NCBI GenBank assembly: GCA_946811185.2 | Contig: OX328096.1 | Span: forward strand, 19,657,881 to 19,721,880 | From: Hippopus hippopus | Taxonomy: Eukaryota > Mollusca > Bivalvia > Cardiida > Cardiidae | Reading direction: 5' to 3' | DNA length: 64,000 bases | In this document: positions 44,701 through 59,700 of the stretch, piece after piece | Layout: every line of letters starts with the position of its first letter | How positions within the stretch are numbered: position 1 is the first letter of the stretch | Position numbers and translations under genes: made by a program | Notes under the pieces: model-generated | Database searches by the model: none | What the model was told of the DNA's origin: nothing | Seen by the model: the letters and a program-made list of their open reading frames with translations, nothing else

Positions 44701-47700
44701 TTACGGTATATTTATTGATCCATCTATGCATCAAATTCCAGCAAACTTATATAGATTTGCATCTAATGATTCCATAATGATGTTATAAAAATTCACATTC
44801 ATGGAAAACACATCATGAAATTTTAAGTGATTAGTATCAATTCCAAAACTGTTATGACTTTGTATTATCGAAGTAGTTTGAATTCTTATGGCACTAGTAT
44901 GGTATCTTTAGATCTGCTGGACAGCAGTCGGCTGAAATATGATGCATAGAATGGTTAATCGATAAATTTTTTACCAAAAGAAAGACAGAGAAAGCCATTT
45001 ACCTTTACAGCTCATCATTATTATATTCTTTTCTAATTTCAGCCGCAGAAACAGCACTGACCGACCTTCAAGCTATCAATGCATCACTGACTACTTTGAC
45101 AGTATTGCAAGCCAATGTAACAACTACCCTAGAAAAAGTGAAACAAGATGTTAATTCTGTGTGTAGTCCAGCCCAATGTCCAAACCTCAATATCAGCAGT
45201 CTAACTTTCCAGCCAAATTTTACTGCTGTGAGTATGAATAATCAAATACGAGTCATGCTCTGTGAGAAGGGGATTTTATGCATCTGCAAAAATATCAACC
45301 TGTGTCAGCCTGCGCAGTCAGCACAGATTAACCTGGACCAAAACTTTTTGCTACTGCTCAATTTTCTTCATGTCAAGGCCCAGTCTACCTCATGATTTTG
45401 TCAGTTTTGAGACAAAATGAATTGTATATGTCCATAATTATATAATGACTTGCTTTGTATAATACATCATGGAGATGCATTAAACCCCCTTTTGCCAGAG
45501 TGCTGCTCATAGTTACCTTATTCCTTTATTAATCCTTTCCCAAACGGTTAACACGTTGACACTTCCATATTGAAAATATTTCTACAGTAGACATATTTAA
45601 AATCGAGACAAATGAGCTCTATTTCAGACTTTTAAAAATAACAACAATGTAACTGTGACTCAAAAATCAAAAGTTGTATTTGAAATGGTAGAAAACATTG
45701 TGAGAGAAGGAGAAAATACTGGTTACATGCATTTTCTCCTTTTTCCACAATGTTTGCCAAAGTCTTCTTCTTTGGGGTTGTTAAAACATGGGATTGTTTG
45801 GTGAGGGGTAACCACATTCAGGGCCAAATGTTTTGAAAGTCTGAAATTTCTTCACTTGGTATAGAGCTAACCTTTTTCCTTAATATCCTGATTTTCAACA
45901 ATCCTGAGGAAGAAGACTTTTGAAAACATTGATGGAAAAGGAGAAAATGCCGGTAACCTTTTTCCTCAAGGTTTTTGGACTATCAGGACTTGAGGAGGTT
46001 GCTAGCTTGATTCCTAGCTTAGCCAGTTTCTCTCCGAGGATTGATGATAGTCATTGTGACAGGATTCATCCATCTCTCATCACTGACCATCGTTTCGTTG
46101 ATGGTTATGTAGGAAAGCAGCCAGTGGCTTGGAAAGAATATTGTTCTGAGTACAGGTAAAAGAAACTCTAGGAAAGCATGGATTGGTGCACTAGCCACTG
46201 TGATAAAACTGAACTAATGTTGAAAACATTGTTTAACGCCATACAATCAATCAATCAATCATTTAGTTATTGATTTGGCATCTGCAAGTTTTGTCCACTT
46301 TAAACAAGTCTATCATTTTGTATTTTGGTAAAGAGTGAAGGCTTTATAGTTCTGTTTCTTGTCTTTTGCAGTTACCTGCTTTAATTGATGAACTGAGCAA
46401 GGTGCAGGAAGCAAACAATATAACTGGATTGGTTGAACAGGTAAGAACAGCTGTATTTTCAAAAACAAAAATGCACTATAGTTGCAATGAAAATTAAATT
46501 AATAGCAAGAATATAATCACTTTCTTATTCAGTATTTCAGCCATTTTTTTTCAAGAGATATGAACTCTGTAGTTCAATATTTTGGCTATTGTATGTTTTA
46601 ACCCTTTACCACACAATTACGAGTTTTAACGACCCTGGGAAAGATGGATTCTGAAAATGTTGAGGGTAAAGGAGAAAATGCTGGTAACCAGCATTTTCTC
46701 CTTTAACCACAATGCTTTCTACCTTTTCAAGGACACATACTGTCATTTGAAAAACAGTTGGATTGTTGTCTGTAAATGCATTCAATATGGACAAATCTAA
46801 AATTTTGCTGTGTGGTAAAGGGTTAAGAGTTTTGAACTCTGCTGATTTATTTAACTTGTTGTTCAGTATTTGGGTGGAAGACTTGATTTTTCTTTGGAGT
46901 GTTCTTATGCAAGATACTCTAGAGCCCCAGCCTAGTTTTAGTGAAACCCTTGACATTATATGAATTTGTGAGCTGTCACCATAATAGGAAATAATTTAGG
47001 AAGTGGTGCAAAGCGCCATTCAATCAGTTGCAAAACCATGTAAATGGCAAATAATTTAGTATATGATATGACATTTTCAGTCAGACTAAAAATTGTGAAA
47101 GGCAGCATGGCTTTCTCTCCAGAATATTAAATAAAGTAGTAGATACTGTGAGTCCTAGATAAGACTGCACATAATGTGCTACCTGATCCTAACCTATACT
47201 TTATTCAAAAGCAGTGTGCTTATTGCTGTATTTTATTACTGGAAGAAAAATGTTTAACCCCTTGCCATAGAATTTCAAGTTTAAACAGACCTAATAAGAA
47301 AGCTTTTGAAATTATTGTGAAAAAAGGATAAAATGCTGGTTACCAGCATTTTCTCCTTTTCCCACAATGTTTTCTACCCTTTCAAAAACATATTCCATCA
47401 TTGATCAACATTCAATTTATAGTCTGAGTATGCTTGCAGTTTGGACCTCGGGGTTATAAAGTGCAACTTTCAGTATCAAGCAGTTTCTTCTTTTTCCACA
47501 ATATTTTCTACCAAATTAGAGAATTTAAGTTCACATGTATCAATATCTCTCATTTCCATTAGTGGAACTTGTCAAGTTAAATTTGCATTTAGACTTACAA
47601 CATAGACTAGGCATAAATAAAATCAATTGCATCAGATATGATGTTCAATCAAATGCATCTATCTGTACTGATGGAGGGACATTTCTTTGCAATGTAGTGT

Positions 47701-50700
47701 CTATTAAATTTATTTAGACTTGTATTTTTCATTCAATATCCTCGTAAAGTGTTACATTTCAGGCACAGTGTATGTCCTGATAATTTCACATTGTCTCGCA
47801 AGATATGTTCTATTACTTAGCAAATCTGCACAAGAATGCTCAGTCAGATAACTCTGTTAACCTGGTGATAATAAGTGTATGGAAATTTGACGTATCTCTT
47901 GTATGGGAATTGACATCTGCAGATACTTTCAATCTTAAGTCTTCAAAAATGTGTCATTTGGTAACCTTTTTCCAAACAATTCCATGTTTCAACCCTTTAC
48001 CATACAATCCCGAGTTTTAACGACCTTGAAGAAGAAGCCTTTTGAAAACTTTGAGGGAAAAGGAGAAAATGCTGGTAACCAGCATTTTCTCCTTTACCCA
48101 CAATGTTTTCTACCCTATCAGAGACAAATTCCTCAATTTGAGCCACACGTAATTTGTCGTCTGCAAAAACTTTCAATTTCCATTGATCTAAAATTTTGTT
48201 GTTGGTAAAGAAATAACCAGCCTTGAGATGGAGGCTGTTGCAAACACTGTGGGTAAAGAAGAAAATGCCCGTAATCATCATTTTCTCCTTTTCTCCGCAA
48301 TGTTTTCTCTTCTCTCGGAGACAAAATAAACCATTTGTGCCACATTTTTTTGTCTTCTGCAAAATGTCTTCAGTTTGGAAAAGTTTAAAATTTCAACTTT
48401 TGTTAACCCTTTACCACGCAATCCCAACTGTCTGCGACCCTAAGAAAGACAGCTTTTGCAAACATTGAGGGAAAACAAGAAAAAGGCTGGTAACCAGCAA
48501 TATCTCCTTTTCCCACAAGGTTTTCTACACTTTCACATACAATTGCCATCTATTCAGCTAAATTGAATATGTCCTCTGCAAATGGTTTGAATTTGGACCA
48601 GTCAAAAATTTTGTTTCTTGGTAAAGGGTGAAAAGATTATATCAATATCTGTACTTTTCAGGCCAGACAAGAATTTGAAAAAGTCTCCGGCGAAGTGAAC
48701 AACTCAGTAGTTGATGAAATACAGAGTAAGTACTGGTATCTAGTGAATGAACTGGAAAATTTCACTGAACACTGTACTACACAATAATATTTTGGACTTT
48801 TCCAAATCCAAAGCAATTTTGTGACAAAAATTAAATTTGTCTCGGATGATGGGATCTGATTTTGAGAATTACAAAAAAAACATTTAGGAAAAAGGAGAAA
48901 ATGCTACCAGCATTTTCTCTTTGTCCCTGAATGTTTTAGGCCTCTTTCTTAGGGTTGTTAAATTTTGAGATTGTGTAAAGGGTTAAGTAGAAACTGACCC
49001 AAATGTGCTATTCCACTCCCTTGGTCTCCCCACTCTAGCATGGTGTTTATTCATGTACAGTAAGGGGAAAACCACTTTTATATCCCCACAGCAAAGATCC
49101 CGGGTGGGGGATGGGTTGTACTGGAATCAGGTTGACTATCTGTCCATCCTTCTGTCCGTCCATAGAGACAATTTTGTGTCCTCTTCTCCTACATTTTTCA
49201 AACAATTCTGCTGTAATTTTAATATGGAATTCTTCTTACCATGGAAATTTGTGCACTAGAGCTATGCTCCGTGCATCTGAAAAAAGTATTAACTCAGGTC
49301 AAGCTGTGCAGAGTAGCCAGGTTGACCTGAATTGAAACCTTTTGCTCTAAATTGCTAAATTTTGTCAAAGGACCATTCTACCTTATGATTCAGTCTATTA
49401 TTGTAAGTGGACCTTATGGATGCATGGTAATAAAATAATTTGCATTGTATAATGCACTACAGAGCAGTGCTCTCAATAAGGGCCCATTTCAGGAATTTTT
49501 GTAATTCCATGTTCAAATTTTAGGAATTTTTTTTAAAAAATCAGGCATTTTTTTTCCGCATCGGTCAATGTGGTCATAAGCTTAGATTTATTTTGATTGT
49601 GTCGCGGAATGTCCAATCCTAATTTCAAACCCTATGTTGTGATTACTATAAAGTTTTATCCAGGAAGACATGTCCTTAGAATAACCATATAGTAGGGTTA
49701 GAAATGAATATATATCTGTAACAACACTGATTATGATCTGTGATTGGCTGGCAATGATGGTTCATGGTACTTTAAACTAAGAATAAATAAGCAAATCACG
49801 GTTTCATAACTGTAATAATGACAATTCCATTTTATTCAACATCATTCAGTGATACAACATGGAATACTTGTACATTTTAACTCATGGACTGTGTGGTAAT
49901 GATTTAGATCATAATAAAACTATTTTACATCAAGTCTGGCTTTCTTTTGTATGCAAGTGAACATGCTAAACTATGATCAATCTATCTTGAATTTTTTGAT
50001 GTGCATGATTTTCTTAGTGGATTTTGGAAGAGACCGTATCTCGGATAGACGTGGTTTCCTTCGTAACAACGGTCACGTTGCACGATGATTTTTTAAAGAA
50101 ATTTGCCAAAGTGCACTGCATCATTCCCAAAAGAAATGCGTATCGAAACTATAATCTGCCGATTTTTAAAGAGACAAATAATTGATATTACTTGATTATT
50201 TCAATTTCTTTCATGTTGTATGTTTGCAAACAAACAACATTCTCCGATCTTTGATTGCGTGTCTTATTAATTCCAATTATCCGTTAATTTCTACAGCTGC
50301 AGTCAAATTAAAGGCGGTTGATTACTTACCGATCATAATTGACCGAACAATTAAACACTTACCATAATCCGGTCATAATTGGATAAACAATTGCTTATGT
50401 GTAAATTGTCACCTCTACACCGTAATCCGGATCACCAAAACGCTTTAACATGGTTAGAGGCTCTTTGTAAAGCGCCTTCCTTACATTGAATTGACGATAT
50501 CGAAGTTTTCCACACGTGTCAAACCCTTTGTGCATTGTTTTTGAAAAAACGTCCGGGTTGAAATTCTCGGACGTTTTTGTCAGAATCTGGACGTAAAAAA
50601 AACGTCCGACTTTCAAAATGCCGACGTTTTTTCTCAAAATTCGGACGTAATATACATCCACGTCCGCTTATTGAGAGCACTGACAGAGATGCATGAAACC

Positions 50701-53700
50701 CCCTTGTGTGAGAGCATAGCTCTTTTCATCATTATTGGTTTAACAATTACAGAAGTTATTGTCATTTAACTCTTTACCAAATAGATCTAATACTGAGTTT
50801 TAATGACCATGGGTAAGAAGCCTTTTTAACTCCTTACCACAAGATAGAATTTTACGTTTGTTCAAACCGAAAGTATTTGAAGATGACAAATTTAATGTGG
50901 CTGAAATTGTGTAAGGTGTGTTTGGTAGGGTAGAAAACATTTTGGGAAAAGGAGAAAATGCTGGTTACCAGCATTTTCTCCTTTTTCCACAATGTTTTCA
51001 AATGCCCATTTCTTCAGGGTTGTTAAAAACTCAGGATTGTGTGGTAAAGTGTTAAAATGTTACGGGAAAAAGAGAAAATGCTGGTAACCAGCATTTTCTC
51101 TTTTTCCCGCAATGTTTTCAACCTAATCAAATACGAAAATCATCATTTGATTTGTAGTCTGCAAGTGCTTTCAAATTGGACCAGTCCAGAATTTTGTTGT
51201 GTGGTAAAGATTTAAAATTATTTTTCTGATCCAGTGACAATGCAACAGATGAGGAGGATTCATTTGCCAACAACAGTTTAAGCCTTTACCTCATAACTCT
51301 TGAGTTTTAATGACCCACCTGAAAAAAATCCTTTTGAAAACATAATGGGAAAAAGAGGAAATGCTGCTAACCAACATTTTCTCCTTTTCCCATAATGTTT
51401 TCTACCCCATCAAAGACAGATACCATCGTTTGAGCCCCATTTAAATTCTGATCTCCAAAATACTTACAGTTTGGACAAGTCTACATTTTGCTTGTGTGGT
51501 AAAGGGTTAAGTTTTTTCTCTGTAATTTTTCAGAGGCTAACGAATTGATTGATGACCTCACAAACACCATCAACAAAACACTTGGAAACTTAGATGGAAG
51601 CTCAAAAAGCTTTGTAAGTATTTTATTTAATTACCCTTTAACAAGCAACAAAATTGTTTGATATGTCAAAATCCAAAGCATTTCAAAACGACAAAATATT
51701 AGATATGGCTCAAATTGTGTAGAATTCGTCTTTCAAGGATAGAAAACAGAGTGGTAAAAAGGAGAAATGCTAGTTACCAGCATTTTCTCCATTTCCCAAA
51801 ATGATCAGAAAAGCATTCTTCTTCTTCCTCTGGGTCCTTAAAATTTTGTGTTGTGTGGTAGAGGGTTTATCGACAAATTTTTAAATTTATGCATTTTTTA
51901 CTTTTGAAAAAGCATTTAGAGAGGAGCAGTTGTGAGAGCTCAATTAATAACACAAATGGCTTATAACTACTTGTTGAGAGTTTTAATCTCGACAGACCCA
52001 AGCTTTTTTCAAGGTTTGATAATAGTCATTATGACAGTGTTCATACCTCTCACACAGCTGATCATTTCTTTCAGCAGACATTAGCTTGGGAAGAATATTT
52101 TGCAAAGAACTGCTAAGAAAAAGCATGGATGGGGCACTGGCCACTGCAATATAATTGAAATGAACTTAATAGTTTAGTGCCTCCTGAAACAACTTCATAG
52201 CAGATGACGTTAGAAGTATAGGTAACTATTATGGAGAGGTTGTGTGAAAACATTTTGGCAGAAGGAGAAATTACTTGTTATATCCTTTTTTGAAAGCGGT
52301 CTGCAAAATGTTGTTGGCAAGATTATGAGAAAGAAAAAAATTGTTCCCTTTTACCATTATAGTTGGATGCAATGGCAGATGGGAAGTCTTTTGCCACAGA
52401 CGAAGAAGAGCAAATGAGAAAAATTGGAAATTATATGTAAGTGCTTATAACATGATATATTTTAACACATGGAAAATGTATACTGTAGAGTTGTAATAGA
52501 GTGCTAAATTGAGATGATATTGGGTGTAAGAATACATGATTTTTTCCCTGTACCTGACAATCTCACCTCTTAAGGACCTTGAGGAAAAATTCTTTTGAAA
52601 AAAATTGTGGTAAAAGGAACAAATGCTGGATGTGTGTAGAGAGGCTGTCTCCATATGCTGCCTTTTGTAACAAAAATATTTTTTTTTTAATTTTTAGTGC
52701 TATATGTGTTCTTGTCTAAAACTTCCCTTTTTTTAAAATTCTAAGTCTTTACTAAACTATCCTGGGTTTAACGACCCTGAGAAAGTAAGCTATTTTAAAA
52801 CATTGTGGAAAAGAAGAAAATGCTGGTAACCAGTATTTTTCTCCATTTCCCATAAATGTTTTATAACTTTCCCAAAACAAATTTCACCTTTTTTGGTCTT
52901 TGAATTTGGATGTCTACAACTTTGTCTGATTTTAACACAGATGGTATACCTGTATTGGGATAGCATGTGCAGTACTGTTGGTGGTTGTGTTTTATTACCT
53001 TGGTGTCTTATTCGGACTTTGTGGAGAGAGACCATCCCCAGAAGCTGCCTGCTGTAACAAAGGAACTGGGTCAAATCTTCTTTATACGTAAGATATTTTG
53101 TCACATAATATTTTTTTTATGAGAATAGTGTTTACCAATTATTGTACAAGCAGCTTTTAAGAGTACCAAAGTGTATTGCAAATGTGGCAAACTTGCAAAG
53201 GATTGGAAAATATTGTCTTATATCAGTATAAAAACATGGTGTGAAAAACAGCAATTTCTTTACACAGACAGTTGCTCCTTTTCCAATAGTGTTTATGAAA
53301 GCCATTAACTGCTTAGGTGTATAGTACATAGTACATGTATAATAAGAGTAAACCATTTCTGTAACTCTTTATCAGACGACAAAATTTCAGACTGGCCCAA
53401 ATTGAAAGCACTTGCAGACAACTAATTAAATCGGGTTCAAAGGATCAGATTTGTCTTTGAATGGGAAGAAAAATTATGTGGAAAAGGAGAAAATGCTTGT
53501 TACTAGCATTTTCTCGTTTTTCCACAATGTTTTCAAAAGCATAATTTCCTCAGGGTCGTTTAACTCTTTACCACATAATCCTGAGTCAAACAGTCCTGAG
53601 GAAGATACCTTTTGAAAACCTTGTGGGAAAAGGAGAAAATGCTGGTAAGCAGCATTTGCTCCTTTTCCCACAAGGTTTTCTGCACTGTTAATAAACCAGC

Positions 53701-56700
53701 AGCCTGTCACTGATCTTCTTATCAGACGGTTATGGGAGATATAACACGGGTACCAGTTTACACTGTTCAAGCCAATTACCATCATTATACCCCCACAAAC
53801 GAAGTTTTGTGGGGGGGGGGGTATACTGGAGTCACCCTGTCCATCCGTCCGTCCGTCTGTCCGTCCGTCCATCGGTCGGTCTGTCCGTGCGTCACGAAAA
53901 GCTTGTCCAGGGCATAACTTCCAAAGTATAAAAGCTAGTGACTTCAAACTTCATATACGGATAGGTCACATTAACGAGAAGTGCACTGTACAAGAACCAT
54001 AACTCTGTCTTCAGTATACTCAGAGTTATTGCCCCTTGTAAATTTTAACTTTGGATTTTTGTCTGGGGCATAACTTCGAAAGTATAGAAGCTAGTAACTT
54101 CAAACTTCAGACAGAGATAGATCACATTAAGGAGAAGTGCAGTGTACAAGAACCATAACTCTATTCCATTTATTTATGGGGTTATTGCCCTTTGTGAATT
54201 TTAACTTTGGATTTTTATCTGGGGCATAACTTGCAAAGTACAAAAGCTAGTATCTTCAAACTTCCTATACAAATAGGCCACATTAACGAGAAGTGCATTG
54301 TACAAGAACCATAACTCCATTCCCACTACTTTTAGAGCTATTGTCCTTTGTAAATTATAATTTTGGATTTTTATCTGGGGCATAACTTGCAAAGTACAAA
54401 AGCTAGTAACTTCAAACTTCATATACAATTAGATCACCATAAGCAAAGTGCAAGAACCATAACTCTATTTCCACTATTTTTAGAGTTATTTTCCTTTGTA
54501 AATTTCAACTTTGGAATTTTGTCTGGGGCATAAATTCCCAAGTATAAAAGCTAGTGACTTCAAACTTCACACACAGATAGATCACATTAAGGAGAAGTGC
54601 AGTGTACAAGAACCATAACTCTATTCCAACTATTTTTGGGGTTATTGCCCCTTGTAAATTTTAACTTCGGATTTTTATTTGGGGCATAACTTGCAAAGTG
54701 CAAAAGCTAGTAACTTCAAACTTCATTGACAGTTAGATCACATTAAAACAAAGTGCACTGTGCAAGAACCATAACTCTATTCCCACTATTTTCAGAGTTA
54801 TTGCCCTTTGTAAATTTCAACTTTGGATTTTTGTCTGGAGCATAACTTCCAAAGTATGAAACCTAGTGACTTCAAACTTCATATATTTTTTCACCCACTT
54901 AAGGCACTTTGATGAAATTTTTATCTATAAAATGACATCTGTTCTGTGACAAAGCGCTGTGTGGGGGTATGTGGCACTTTTGTGACAGTTCTAGTTTCTG
55001 CTTAAGTTAACATGTCTGCTAATGCTTTTAAGTTGGACTAGTTTAAAGTTTTAGCATTTTGTAAAGAATTGAATCAGGGATTATAATTGGTAAAGGATTA
55101 AACAGTCCATTTTATGCTTTTAAAATAGTTTTTTCCAGAATTAGTGAAAGTCAAACCTAGTTACAATTCCTTTTACACAACAACAATAGGTCCTACTTCG
55201 CTCTGTGTCTAGTTTCTAGCTTCAAACAGCTGATAAAATTATTTTAACTTTTAAAAGGGTTAAAACATTATGGAAAAAGAACTTGCTTGCTTAAAGATGC
55301 TAGCTTACTGTATGAATGTCTTTTACTGCTGAGGTGGAAAAGTGCCGAACTTTTGACTTGAGACAGGTGATGTAAATACTTTGTGTCCTCTAAAGGATAG
55401 AATACATCATGGGAGGAAAAAAAAAATTTCAAAAGCTTTCATCTTAAGGGTCATGAAGTTGTTTTGTAGAAGTTTAAAATCTGTATGAACATTCTTTATT
55501 GCAGGGGTATTTGTTGTTCATTTATATTTTGTTGGTTGTTGATGCTGGTTGTCTTGGCAACATTTACCCTGGGTGGACTGTCCTATACGATGGCTTGTAA
55601 ATATCTAAATGACGGAGTAGAACATGTAGATGTAAGTGCCTTAAACTCTTAAACTGAATTGGAACTAATGGTAACTCCTGTGATCTTCTTAATCATATAA
55701 CAGAATTTTAGACTTGTCAATATTGAATGAATTTTGAAGGAAGCAAACTAACTTTTTACCAGGTAAGGAAACTTCAGCATTGAAGCATTTGTAGAAATAA
55801 AATGTGTTAGACTTTGTCTATAAGAGGGTAGAAAACATGGTAAGAAAAGGAGAAAATGCTGTATACCAGCATTTTATCTTTTTGTCACGATGTTTTCTAA
55901 AATCCTTCCTCCTGAGAGCAGTAAGATCATGGGATTAAGATGTGAATGATAGAGTATAACATTTTGGCATATATATCTATTTTTCTTGCCTACAAAATAA
56001 TGTCCTATGAATTTGCTTTGAATACTATTATGTGACCACAATACATCTGGATCCAAATTGATCTCTTTGAGAGTCCACAATATGGATATTTTCAGATCAC
56101 GGCTGGAGTTTAGAATATGGGTTTTTCAAAATGAGGCTAGAGTCCAAAATATCAGTACTTGCACAAGCAAGAAAAGGTAGTCTACAGAAAATTGTTGTCA
56201 TAAAGCACCCAAACTTGATTTGTTTTGTTTCATACATATTGTCTTTAATATAATAATAACCAAGGTACATGTACTTCTTGTTTAGAATTAATATATATAT
56301 GTAACACAAAGATGTCATTTAACATGTATAGGTGAAATACTGAATGAAATTTGATTCATACACTGCAGAGCCAGACTGGTTCTGCAGTTTTCCATTCAAG
56401 TAGAATTCAGAATTTTCCCCAACTTATTGTGAATGAGGCTTTAGGGGTAAACTGTGGTGTTTTACCTGGTATTTCAGACTTTTGAAGATGTAGTCAGTGA
56501 AGGATTTGGCTGGAATATCAGTAGTGCCTTTAATACAACCAATCTGACCATTGCTGGGATGTTCGAGTAAGTACATCGAAATAGACATTTTGATTTTGCA
56601 ATGTTTATGTTGAAACAAATCTGATAGGTCAATATTATTTTTAGCAGCTTGCCATTATTTCAGAAGATGATTGCGAAGTTTGACCTACCAATAGGATTTG

Positions 56701-59700
56701 TTCAACATGTTCAACCATTGTATTAGAATTTCCATTTCATGGTGGGGTTGGAAAAAAAATTGTTTGTGTCCATAGTTTTAACCTTCATAACTCTCTATAT
56801 ATTTGTCTATTTCTTCCATTCTATGTATCAGATTGAAGATGAATGATTTCAGACTAGAATAAAAGAAACAACATTTTCCATTCCAGTCTATAAATATGTG
56901 ATGAATGCTGAAAAATGACTGGGCAGGTGTTCGATAGCTAATACAGTTTAAAAACCTTGTCTTAAATATATATTAGGTTATAAAGGGCAAAGTTTTGCAA
57001 GAAAATTTAATGTATTTTTTTGGGTATACTCTGAATATAATTTGGCCATGCTCTGTGAAAAAGAGGTTTAATGCATCTGCAAAAAGTGTCAACCCAGGTT
57101 GGCTGGCAGTCTGCACAGGTTAACCTGGTCAAAACATTCTGCTATATGTCACTTCTCTGCATGTCAAAGGACCAGTCTGCCTGATAGTTCAGTTGGTTAT
57201 TAACCCATTACCACACAATCCCTACTTTTGACGCCCCTGAGAAAGAAGCCTTTGGAAAACATTGTGGGAAAAGGAGAAAATGCTGGTAACCAGCATTTTC
57301 TCCTTTTCCCACAGTGTTTTCTACTCTTCCCAAACCAATTTTAATTTTTCAGTCACCTTTAATTTGTCGTCTGCAAATGCTTTCAATTTGGACCAGTCTA
57401 AAATTTTCTCGTGTGGTAAAGAGTTAAACAAAATATCATAGATCGATGATTATGGGATGACTTGCTTGTTATAATGCATCAGGGAGATGCATTAAGCCCC
57501 CAGAGCATGGCTCTTGAAATACAGTTACGTGATGAAAGGAGCCTGACAGTAATTTTGTTGCCTGTTGATGTAAGATTTTATTAAACTCAAGAAAGAGCTC
57601 GGAAAGGGTTTGCTTGATAACATCTTTGTAAACTTGTTCAATTAAATTTTATCACAAATGCCAACATGTGTCAGATCCTATATGAGCCATGCTCTGTGAA
57701 AACGGGGCTTAATGCATCTGCAAAAAAATTTGGTAAATTTTGTGTATATCCAAGGACCAGTCTACCTCATGATTAAGTCAGTTACTAAGAAAAGTGGTTG
57801 TTATGGATCCATAACTATGCAATGACTTGCTTGATGTGATGGATCATGCTGATGCATTAAACCCCCTTTTGCCAGAGTATGGCTCATAAATATTTCACTG
57901 ACTAAGATTTTTTTTGGCTTGTTTTTGTCACTGATTTACATATCAGTTTTGGTGTTTATTCAGCAAAATGATGTGTTAAATTTTAGTTTGAAACCAACTG
58001 TTAATATCTAATGTGTCATAAATGATGTTTAAAGAATCCTCAACAACTCTTTTTGTTTTTCTTTCAGAAACTGTAAAAATGATCAGGGTGTTTATACAGC
58101 TTTGAACTTAAAGCATCTATTTGATATTGACAAGGAGTTTGATACCAGTGTAAGTTTCCACCAATACTGTAAACTAGCACCCATTGTATTGCCCATAACA
58201 TTTTGATAGACAACAGGCAACATCCAATTTATTGAAGGCAGCTGTTGGTTGCAGTATGTGCCAACAAGACAGCGCATTAAAGAGTGCTTTGAATTCTGTT
58301 TTAAAGTGACAGAAAAATTCTATCTTTGGCATATATTTTCATAAATGGACAAATACAGCTGCCAATCCACCAATAAATCCACCGACAGAGTTGAAATATC
58401 TGTGGAATAAATTAATGGCATTGATGTAATCCTAATTACTTTCCAGAGGGATGTCATTAACACCTGACTACCCAAATGTACACTCTGGATAACATAAACT
58501 TGCGGTAACATAAATTGTGTCAACTACTGCTTACTACGAAGAGTATGTATCAAAGATTAATGTCCACTATTAATCATGAATGCTATTAAATGCTCAAATT
58601 AATGATGATCAGGGGTATAATTGATAGTCTGCACTAAATATGACCAATTTTTAACATGGTAATCATTTCGCTGTTGGCACAGACTACCATTCGGACCGCA
58701 ATGTAATCGTTGTCCTTCAGAAATTTAAGTTGTTTTACCTCGATTAATAGCCCCAAGGGTGTCAAAAAGAGACAATCTGGTATCCTTGTATATGACTAAT
58801 ACTTCAACTTGAATTTCCAAGTCCCATATTATCTTGTTACCCCCCCCGCCGCAAAGGCAGTGGGGGTTATGGTAATAGTAGCCATCCACCCTTCTTTCAT
58901 TCCATCTGTCTGTCCGTCCTTCAATCCCACTTTCTTGTTAAGTCTTGTAGCTATCAGTCCTGCTCAGTAAAATTTGTATGTTGATATGAAGGTAGATAAC
59001 AAGCTGCCTGTTAACCCTTTACCACACACTGCCAAATATTAACGACCCTGATGAAAAGGGCTTTTGAAAACATTGTAGGAAAAGGGTCCCACAATATTTT
59101 CTCCACTTTTAGGGACAAATCACATCCAACAGAACCACATCTGCAAGTGCTCTCATTTTGAACTTTTTCTGATTTTTTTTTTTATCTGGTAAAGGGTTAA
59201 CCATACTGTTGTATCAGTGATTTCCATTTAACCCTTCATCAATCTTGTGTTTTAACAACCCTGACTTTTTCTGTCAAAACATTGCAGGAAAAGTACAAAA
59301 TGCTAGTAACCACCACCAGCATTTTGTTGTTTTCCTGGACTGTCATCTACCCTATCCAAGACATATCCGATCATTTCAGCAACATTGCATTTGTCTCCTT
59401 TTCCAACAATGTTTTCAAATGCCTTCTTACTCAGATGTGTTAAAGCATGGGATTTTTGGTAAAGGGTTTAAACAATGTGGGAAAAATACGAAATTTTCCT
59501 AAGTACTTACAGAATCAAGTAATGGCCAAATTGAGAGTATTTGTAGACAAAAAATAAACGGTGGCTTGAATAATGGGTGTTGTCATTAACAGGGTAGAAA
59601 ACATTGTTGAAAAAGGAGGAAATGCTGGCTACCAGCATTTTCTCTTTTTTCTGCGATGTTTTTAAAATGTTATTTTTTCAGATTCATTAACCCTTAAAGC

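Noticed and set aside
53474..53947. 157-residue minus-strand open frame
   Set aside because: It is built from a MITE, the (GTCC)n tract (read as TDGRTDG) and the end of a tandem-repeat element.
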